Under the pieces are notes generated by a model, which ran no database searches, was not told the DNA's origin, and was given only the letters and a program-made list of their open reading frames with translations. A DNA stretch of 12,519 nucleotides from Clostridiales bacterium (GTDB lineage Bacteria > Bacillota > Clostridia > WRLR01): assembly GCA_031263625.1 (NCBI GenBank), contig JAISFK010000055.1, positions 1-12,519 of the forward strand, given 5' to 3'. Made by a program: the position numbers and the translations under genes. The number at the start of each line of letters is the position of its first letter. The first letter of the stretch is position 1. Positions 6,842 to 12,519 of the stretch are shown piece after piece.

Positions 6842-6870
6842 TTGTATTGCTCAACCGGTCATGCTATACT
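6842..6870 (+). promoter_or_regulatory. Extended -10 promoter of the GH2 gene
   Basis: TTGTAT (6842-6847), a 17-bp spacer and TGC-TATACT (-10 at 6865-6870, TG at 6862-6863) form a good extended -10 promoter. Transcription would begin near 6877, giving a leader of about 77 nt. That leader starts with a small hairpin, GTCGC (6879-6883) with GCGAC (6889-6893). Because the -10 box overlaps the first possible ATG of the long frame (6861), the true start must be downstream. Confidence 0.6.
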
Positions 6871-6953
6871 ATTTGCATGTCGCATTCGGCGACGCAGAAA
6901 AAACGCATTTATATGGGTGTTTGCGCAAAAAAATTGAAAGGAATGGGATAGGC

Positions 6954-9900
6954 ATGAAAATAAGCATGAAAAGAAAGTTGCTCTGCATTGCAATGACTAC
7001 GGCTATTATTTTTGGCGCTATGAGCGCCGCGCCGCTGGCGGCGCCCGCCGCGTCGCCTTTCGGCGGCGAGGAGTGGTATGACGGGATCTCGACGGTCCAG
7101 GTCAACCGCGAGCCCGCGCACTCGTTCTTCGTCGCGTATCAGGACGCGCAGACGGCGCTCGACAACGAGCATTCCGCCCTGACGCGCGATTTCTCGCGGT
7201 CGAGCTATTACCGGCTGCTCAACGGCGAGTGGGATTTCAAATGGGTCGCAAGGCCCGCGGACCGCATCGAGAATTTCGCGGATCCGGCGCTCGACGTCAG
7301 CGACTGGGACAAAATACCGGTGCCGCGCAGCTGGCAGACGATGAGGAACGCCGACGGCTCGCTGAAGTACGACACCCCGATCTACTCGAACCAGCGATAC
7401 CCGTGGCGCAACTACGAGGGGCTGGATCTCCCGTCGTCCAACACGAGCACCGCGCAGGTGTACGCCCCGCTGGTCTACAACCCGGTCGGCCACTACCGCC
7501 GCACGTTCGACCTCCCGCAGGACTGGGACGGCCGCGAGGTGTTCGTCTCCTTCCAAGGCGTCGAGTCGTGCCTCTATCTGTGGATAAACGGCGAATATGT
7601 CGGCTACGCGACGGACTCGTTCACCGCGTCGGACTTCAACATAACGAAATACCTCAAGCCCGGCGAGAACCTCATAGCCGCCCAGGTGTACCGCTGGTCC
7701 ATCGGCAGCTATGTCGAGAACCAGGACATGATCCGCGTCTCCGGGATATTCCGCGACGTGTTCCTGTACTCCAAGAACAAGGTCGAGCTCAACGACTTCT
7801 TCGTCAGGACGACGCTTGCCACCCCCGGCAGCTACGACGACTACAGGCTGGAGCTTGACGCGACGGTGCGCAACCACGGCGCCGCGGCCGGCGCGTACAG
7901 GGTCGAGGCGACGCTCAAAAACATGGACGGCAGCGACGTGTGGGCCGACGGCCCGCTCGCGATAAGCGCGGACGTCGCCGCGGCCGGCGCGAGCCCGTCG
8001 ATCGCCACCGCCAGCGGCTCCAAGGCCGTCGCGTCCCCGCGCAAGTGGTTCGCGGACACGCCTGAGCTCTACAAGCTGCTCATAGAGCTCAAGGACCCCG
8101 CCGGAAACGTCGTCGAGACGGCCGTCCAGCGCGTGGGCTTCCGCGTGATCGAGCGCAACAGCTATGCCAGCAACAGGAGCACGATGCAGATCAACGGGAA
8201 GGACATCTCGCTGCGCGGCACGAACCGGCACGAGTTCAGCTCCGACTACGGCCACGCGCTGCCGTTTGAGGACATCGTGAGCGACCTGATGCTCATGAAG
8301 CAGCACAACATCAACGCCATCCGCATGTCCCACTACCCGAACAACGTGGTGACATACGACCTGGCCGACGAGCTGGGGATCTACATATGCGACGAGGCGA
8401 ACATAGAGTCGCACGAAGGCTCCACGGGCGGCAAGCCCATCCCGTCCCGCGTGACTCCGGGGATGGACTGGACAAATTCCGTGCTGGACCGCGGCACTAG
8501 CATGGTCGAGCGCGACAAGAACCACGCGAGCGTCGTCATCTGGTCATACGGAAACGAGGCCACCTACACCACATACACGCTGGACTCTAACTACACGTTC
8601 TACACGCTGAGCAACTGGATCAAGGCCCGCGACCCAGGGCGCCTCCGCAAGTACGAGCGCGACAACAGGGACGGCTTCGTGGACATCACGAGCAACCAGT
8701 ACCCAGGCTCGGGCAGCATCCCCGGATACAACAGCAACTCGATGCCGTACATAGCGTCCGAGTACGAGCACGCCATGGGCAACTCGCCCGGCAGCCTGGT
8801 GGAGTTCTGGGACACGTTCCGCAGCCAGTCGTTCCGCACCGTCCAGGGCGGGTTCCTCTGGGACTTCTGCGATCAGTCCGTCTGGATGCCGACGGAGCCG
8901 CTGCCGAGCAAATACACCGTCACAAGCAGCAAGCCCGTCATCGAGACGAGCGTGAGAGAGGGCGTCATAGCGGAGGGCGCGGGCAGGGACGGCGGCAACG
9001 CCCTCAAAGGCGGGTATTTGAGCTACGACGTCTCGCCGGAGCTCAACGCCAACTCCAACAAGATGACGATCGAGGCGTGGGTGCTGCCCAAGAACATCGC
9101 CGGCAACACGGAGATAGTGTCCAAGGGCGAGAGCGGCTTCGCCCTCAAGTACAACAGCAGCAACAACATCGAGTTCTTCGTCAACGGCTACAGCGCGGGC
9201 ACCATCAGCGCCGCCCCGCCGGCAGACTGGCTCGACGGCGAGTGGAAGCTGCTCACCGCCGTCTACGACGGCTCCCTGGCGCGAGAACAGCGCTACAGGC
9301 TGTACATCAACGGCGAGCACCACGCCTACGGCAGCCGCTCGTCGTCCGTCGCCGCCGACAACAATGTCGGACTGGGGCTCACCGTGGGCAACAGCCCGAG
9401 CTATCCGACCCGGCTGTTCCCCGGCCTCATCGGCAGCGTGCGCATCTACAGGGCGGCGCTCACGCAGGCGCAGATTCAGGACGCCGCGCGCGGCGCGGGC
9501 GACCCCGACGTGGTTTACTGGAACGATTTCGACACGATTGCGTCCGAGCCGTCGAGCGTGATCGTGGACGAGGACACATACTTCGCCTACGGCGGCGACT
9601 GGGGCGAGACCGTCCATGACGGAAGCTTCAGCGGCAACGGCATGACCTTTGCCGACCGCACGCCGAAGCCGTATATGACCGAAGTCAAATACGCCCTCCA
9701 GGAAGTGTGGTACAAGGCGGACGCGGCGCAGCTGCGGGCCGGGCAGGTCGAGATCTGCAACGAGTTTCTGAACACGAGCCTGGGCGAGTACGACCACGAG
9801 TGGGAAATACTCAAGGACGGCATGCCTTTTGCCTCCGGCTCGCTCAGCCTGTCCGCCGCCCCGCTGGCCTCCGAGATCGTGGCGATTCCGGCGGTCGCGT

Positions 9901-12074
9901 CGCTGGTGCCGGAGCCCGGCGCGGAATACCTCCTCAACCTTAGGGCGAAGCTGAAGGCCGACGAGCCTTGGGCAAGCGCCGGCTACGCCTTCGCGACGGG
10001 GCAGTTCGCCCTGCCGATAGGCATAGCGGACGAGAGCGCGCTGCCGCTTGACAAGCTGCCCGAATTTGCCAGCCTCGAAGCGACCGATTCCATGATCGTC
10101 GCCAAGGGGGCCGACTTCTCGATCTCCTTTGATCTGGCCAAGGCCGAGATCACGAGCATCGCCAAGGGCGGCAAGGAGCTCATCGCCTCCGGCCCCGTCA
10201 TCAGCCACTGGCGCTCGCCAGGCGACAACGACACGGGCTACAACGGCAGCCTCAAGGACACTTGGGGCAACGCCACGATTGGCGGCGTCTCTTCCGAGAT
10301 CGACCCGAGCGGCAAGCTCGTGACCATCGCCGTCCAGTCGTCGCTCAGCGGCGGCTCGTCCAACGCCACGACATACAAGATTTACTCGAACGGCGAGATC
10401 GTCGTCACGAACAAGCTCACGCCGTCCTCTTCCGGCGGCAACCTGCTGAAAGTCGGCATGAGCATGAAGCTGGCCGAGGGCATCGACAGCATCGAGTACT
10501 ACGGCAGGGGGCCCGTCGAGAACTACTCCGACCGGAGCGGCGGCAGCCACGCCGGCATCTACCGGGCAAAGACGCAGGACCAGTACGTGCCGTACCTGCG
10601 GCCGCAGTTCTTCGGCAACCGCACCGACGTGCGCTGGTACTCGGTGACGGACGGCGAGGGCAACGGCCTTTTGATCGACGGCGAGGAGCTTCTCAACGCG
10701 AGCGCGTCCAATTACGACGACCTGGACTTCGACGGCCTGAAGCACATGTACATGTCGCCTAAGCTGACAACCCCGATGCTCAACATCGACATGGCGCAGG
10801 CGCCGCTCGGCAGCGCCGCGTGCGGCCCCGGCCCGCTCGACAAGTACATCCACCACCCCACGAAGGACTACGTATACACGTATCGCATCACGCCGATAGC
10901 CGCCGCCGACACCGCGTCCAAGATCGAGGCGAGCAAGCGGCCCTACGCCGGGGGGGCGGGGGACCCCGAAACAAAAGTCTCGCTCGCCTGGCAAAACGGC
11001 TTCAGGACGGCCCGCTTCACGGTCGTGAACAAGTCGCAGTCCGGCGTTTTGGATGCGAACTGCATCGTGGCGTTCTACGACAAGGACGCGGCGCTTTACG
11101 ACATGACCAGCCGCGCCGTTTCAGTCGGCGCCGGGGAGGATCTCAGCTTCACGGCCGTTCTGCCGGCGGGCGCGGACCCGGATGCGTTCGTGAAAGCGTA
11201 CATATGGGACGCGAAGACATATGCCCCGCTCTGCGAGGCCGCCGAGACGGAGCCCGACTGGTCGGCGCTCGACGCAGCGATGGGGCGGGCGGGCAATCTG
11301 GACGGCTACACGCGCCTGAGCGCCGACCCGGCATACGCGGCGCTCGACGCGGCCACGGCGCTCCGCAACGGGCGCAGGCCGTCCCAGGCCAGCATCGCCG
11401 CAGCGGCGGCGGCGCTGGACGCGGCCATCGGCAACCTGGCCGTGCCGCCGCTGGAGCTATTCACAAAGCTTTCGGGGACGGTGTACGGGAACGGGCCCGC
11501 GTACTCCGCGGGCAATGAGTACGACAAGGTGTTCGACGGCTCGACGAGCACGTTCTTCGACCACTCGACGGGCAGCACCGGCTACGCGGGCATAGACCTC
11601 GGCGCGGGCAACGAGTCCCAGGTGCACCTGATCAGGGCCTACCCGAGGTCGGGCCGGATTGACAGGTTCAACGGCTCCACGTTCAGGGGCTCCATGACGA
11701 TCGGCACGGGCGGGAACACGGGCGCGCTGCTCCACACAATAAGCGGGGCCAGCGCGTATGCCTGGCATCAGTGGGTTCCCTCCAACATCGCCGACGAGTT
11801 CAGGTATCTGTGGTTCATGAGCGGCCCCGACTCGTTCGGCAACGTGTCGGAAGTCGAGTTCTACGTCAAGACGGGCGCAGATCGCTCGCTGCTCGACGAC
11901 AGAATGGCCTACGCGAAATCGCTGGCCGCTTCGGAATACACGCCGGAGAGCTGGTCGGCGCTGCAGTCGGCCCTGGGCGGCGCGGAAGGGCTGGCAACGG
12001 CCGCGCCCCAGGGCGAGGTCGATTCGGCCGCAAGCGCCTTGAAGGCCGCTCTGGCGGGCCTGGCCAGCAACTAG
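6954..12074 (+). CDS. Secreted modular GH2 beta-galactosidase with inserted LamG domain
   Basis: A 1706-residue glycoside hydrolase family 2 enzyme of the LacZ type. Start ATG 6954 gives a signal peptide (KISMKRKLL, a hydrophobic core, cleavage near APLAAPA, about residue 31), so it acts outside the cell. Domains in order: sugar-binding jelly roll (about 80-270), Ig-like (275-400), TIM barrel (400-910), Ig-like (920-1025), beta-galactosidase small-chain domain (1045-1315), Ig-like (1340-1425), FIVAR-like helical (1433-1498), F5/8C or CBM32-like (1500-1640), FIVAR (1643-1706). Catalytic residues are present: acid/base Glu535 in WSYGNEAT, nucleophile Glu603 in SEYEHAMGNS, plus RMSHYPN (His460) and DEANIESH. 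A LamG domain (about 651-870; motifs MTIEAWVLP, RYRLYINGEHHA, LIGSVRIYRAAL) interrupts the barrel. There is no LPXTG or SLH anchor. It has its own promoter. Galactoside specificity is likely but not certain; related GH2 specificities are possible. Confidence 0.92.
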   Translation: MKISMKRKLLCIAMTTAIIFGAMSAAPLAAPAASPFGGEEWYDGISTVQVNREPAHSFFVAYQDAQTALDNEHSALTRDFSRSSYYRLLNGEWDFKWVARPADRIENFADPALDVSDWDKIPVPRSWQTMRNADGSLKYDTPIYSNQRYPWRNYEGLDLPSSNTSTAQVYAPLVYNPVGHYRRTFDLPQDWDGREVFVSFQGVESCLYLWINGEYVGYATDSFTASDFNITKYLKPGENLIAAQVYRWSIGSYVENQDMIRVSGIFRDVFLYSKNKVELNDFFVRTTLATPGSYDDYRLELDATVRNHGAAAGAYRVEATLKNMDGSDVWADGPLAISADVAAAGASPSIATASGSKAVASPRKWFADTPELYKLLIELKDPAGNVVETAVQRVGFRVIERNSYASNRSTMQINGKDISLRGTNRHEFSSDYGHALPFEDIVSDLMLMKQHNINAIRMSHYPNNVVTYDLADELGIYICDEANIESHEGSTGGKPIPSRVTPGMDWTNSVLDRGTSMVERDKNHASVVIWSYGNEATYTTYTLDSNYTFYTLSNWIKARDPGRLRKYERDNRDGFVDITSNQYPGSGSIPGYNSNSMPYIASEYEHAMGNSPGSLVEFWDTFRSQSFRTVQGGFLWDFCDQSVWMPTEPLPSKYTVTSSKPVIETSVREGVIAEGAGRDGGNALKGGYLSYDVSPELNANSNKMTIEAWVLPKNIAGNTEIVSKGESGFALKYNSSNNIEFFVNGYSAGTISAAPPADWLDGEWKLLTAVYDGSLAREQRYRLYINGEHHAYGSRSSSVAADNNVGLGLTVGNSPSYPTRLFPGLIGSVRIYRAALTQAQIQDAARGAGDPDVVYWNDFDTIASEPSSVIVDEDTYFAYGGDWGETVHDGSFSGNGMTFADRTPKPYMTEVKYALQEVWYKADAAQLRAGQVEICNEFLNTSLGEYDHEWEILKDGMPFASGSLSLSAAPLASEIVAIPAVASLVPEPGAEYLLNLRAKLKADEPWASAGYAFATGQFALPIGIADESALPLDKLPEFASLEATDSMIVAKGADFSISFDLAKAEITSIAKGGKELIASGPVISHWRSPGDNDTGYNGSLKDTWGNATIGGVSSEIDPSGKLVTIAVQSSLSGGSSNATTYKIYSNGEIVVTNKLTPSSSGGNLLKVGMSMKLAEGIDSIEYYGRGPVENYSDRSGGSHAGIYRAKTQDQYVPYLRPQFFGNRTDVRWYSVTDGEGNGLLIDGEELLNASASNYDDLDFDGLKHMYMSPKLTTPMLNIDMAQAPLGSAACGPGPLDKYIHHPTKDYVYTYRITPIAAADTASKIEASKRPYAGGAGDPETKVSLAWQNGFRTARFTVVNKSQSGVLDANCIVAFYDKDAALYDMTSRAVSVGAGEDLSFTAVLPAGADPDAFVKAYIWDAKTYAPLCEAAETEPDWSALDAAMGRAGNLDGYTRLSADPAYAALDAATALRNGRRPSQASIAAAAAALDAAIGNLAVPPLELFTKLSGTVYGNGPAYSAGNEYDKVFDGSTSTFFDHSTGSTGYAGIDLGAGNESQVHLIRAYPRSGRIDRFNGSTFRGSMTIGTGGNTGALLHTISGASAYAWHQWVPSNIADEFRYLWFMSGPDSFGNVSEVEFYVKTGADRSLLDDRMAYAKSLAASEYTPESWSALQSALGGAEGLATAAPQGEVDSAASALKAALAGLASN

Positions 12075-12163
12075 CGCGGCCGCCGCAATCGGCGGGCGCC
12101 TGCGCGCGCGGCTGGCGCTTGCCATAGCGACTGGCGGGCGCCTGCCGCCGCAGCAAAAAGCAA
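12075..12163. repeat. Short GC-rich direct repeat after the GH2 gene
   Basis: GGCGGGCGCCTGC occurs twice (12091-12103 and 12133-12145), separated by 29 bp, between the GH2 stop and its terminator. No gene is evident. It may be slippage-prone low-complexity sequence. Confidence 0.45.
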
Positions 12164-12208
12164 GGGCCGCCGCGCCTCGCAGCACATGCGAGGCGCGGCG
12201 GCCCTTTT
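12164..12208 (+). terminator. Strong intrinsic terminator of the GH2 gene
   Basis: A perfect 18-bp GC-rich stem (12164-12181 with 12187-12204; left arm GGGCCGCCGCGCCTCGCA) closes a 5-base loop (GCACA) and is followed by TTTT (12205-12208). An A-rich stretch (CAAAAAGCAA) lies to the left, so it might also act on the minus strand. It ends the GH2 transcript about 130 nt after the stop. Confidence 0.85.
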
Positions 12209-12430
12209 CGCGGCCTTTCGCGGTCGGCGCGATCAGCAGCTCCTTGGCCCCCTTTCGCGGCCTTTGCGGTCCTTTTTGCGATCTTTCGCGGTCGGCGCGA
12301 TCAGCAGCTCCTTGGCCCCATTTCGCGGCATTCGCGGCCCTTTTCGCGATCAGTGCGATCAGCAGCACCCTGGCGCAAGCCGGCGCAAGTTGGCGCAAGC
12401 CTGCGCCGGGGCCGGCGCCGGGGCCGGCGC
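12209..12430. repeat. Nested tandem repeats, non-coding
   Basis: A 36-bp unit beginning TTTCGCGGTCGGCGCGATCA occurs exactly at 12216-12251 and 12284-12319 (period 68), with a decayed third copy from 12342. The intervening bases are built from TTCGCGGC-like 8-mers. Next come three 10-bp units of TGGCGCAAGC type (12371-12400), then two GGGGCCGGCGCC units (about 12408-12431). Open frames cross this region on both strands, but they read as repeat-driven low complexity (for example PAPGPAPGPAP), with no ribosome site. I treat it as non-coding. Confidence 0.7.
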
Positions 12431-12443
12431 CGCGAATCGGTGT

Positions 12444-12472
12444 TGCAGCGGGCATGGGTTTGCGAATATAAT
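12444..12472 (+). promoter_or_regulatory. Promoter of the gene at the right edge
   Basis: A consensus -10 TATAAT (12467-12472) lies 17 bp after a modest -35 TTGCAG (12444-12449). The predicted transcription start is near 12479, about 30 nt before the ATG. The -10 box sits in one arm of a palindrome described separately. Confidence 0.6.
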
Positions 12473-12493
12473 AGTGGCAAATCCATTATATTC
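12464..12493. promoter_or_regulatory. Palindromic operator candidate over the -10 box
   Basis: A perfect 9-bp inverted repeat, GAATATAAT (12464-12472) with ATTATATTC (12485-12493), is spaced by 12 bp. It covers the -10 box and the expected transcription start, a typical place for a dimeric repressor to bind. As RNA only the right arm would be transcribed, so a transcript hairpin is not the explanation. Confidence 0.45.
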
Positions 12494-12510
12494 CCATAGG
12501 AGGCAATGCC

Positions 12511-12519
12511 ATGCAGAAG
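12511..12519 (+). CDS. Start of a gene cut by the window edge
   Basis: AGGAGG (12498-12503) lies 7 nt before ATG 12511, and only Met-Gln-Lys is visible. ATG 12506 is too close to the ribosome site (2 nt) to be the start. Together with the promoter just upstream this is convincing as a gene start; the product cannot be known from three codons. Confidence 0.6.

Noticed and set aside
6915..6930. Catabolite-response element (TGTTTGCGCAAA) in the GH2 leader
   Set aside because: It is a short palindrome in an A-rich leader but matches the cre consensus poorly, and position alone is not enough.
6861..6953. Upstream start (ATG 6861) for the GH2 gene
   Set aside because: This ATG is inside the extended -10 promoter element, so it would not be transcribed. 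It lacks a ribosome site and would bury the signal peptide 31 residues in.
6909..8525. Long minus-strand open frame (538 codons) over the 5' half of the GH2 gene
   Set aside because: Same shadow effect as above; low-complexity Arg/Val composition and no promoter or ribosome site.
8544..10994. Very long open frame (816 codons) on the minus strand
   Set aside because: It lies wholly antisense to the catalytic and C-terminal parts of the GH2 gene. It arises because GC-rich third positions suppress stop codons in the opposite frame. Its translation is rich in Arg, Val and Ala with no recognisable domain.
12216..12375. CRISPR array
   Set aside because: The exact repeat occurs only twice, the third copy is degraded, and the 'spacers' share the repeat's own 8-mer units. 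No other repeat-spacer pattern was found in the window.

Overview
The window looks like a Gram-positive, fairly GC-rich chromosome. Shine-Dalgarno sites are strong (AAGGAGG types), and promoters are sigma-A-like with extended -10 boxes. The large secreted GH2 enzyme ends in FIVAR and F5/8C modules. My best guess is the Paenibacillaceae (Paenibacillus/Cohnella type); this is inferred from gene style, not from a search.

Layout. (1) 1-174: the 3' end of an unrecognised plus-strand gene. (2) 175-408: no convincing gene, but a cluster of inverted repeats that may be an interspersed repeat element. (3) 409-887, minus strand: a two-gene toxin-antitoxin unit, with a BrnT-family toxin (TTG start) followed by a small antitoxin overlapping it by ATGA. 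(4) 888-1160: AT-rich spacer with a hairpin and a good promoter reading right. (5) 1161-6765: a tightly overlapping type I-C-like CRISPR interference operon, cas5-cas8c-cas7-cas3, with a very strong internal ribosome site inside cas8c that should make a separate Cas11c small subunit. There is no cas4, cas1, cas2, cas6 or CRISPR array in the window. (6) 6954-12074: a 1706-residue secreted GH2 beta-galactosidase-type enzyme with its own promoter and a LamG domain inserted inside the catalytic barrel. (7) 12075-12510: an intrinsic terminator, GC-rich nested tandem repeats, then a promoter with a palindrome over its -10 box leading into a gene cut off after three codons.

How it works together. 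The cas genes should supply Cascade (Cas5, Cas8c, Cas11c, Cas7) and the Cas3 nuclease-helicase, using crRNAs from an array elsewhere. The gene order differs from the usual I-C order (cas3 first, adaptation genes last). In addition, the Cas5 residue aligned with the catalytic tyrosine of Bacillus halodurans Cas5d is leucine, and the Lys-His pair is not clearly kept, so how this system matures its crRNA is the most interesting open question. The toxin-antitoxin pair and cas operon look like an accessory defence island; the GH2 gene looks like ordinary carbohydrate metabolism beside it.
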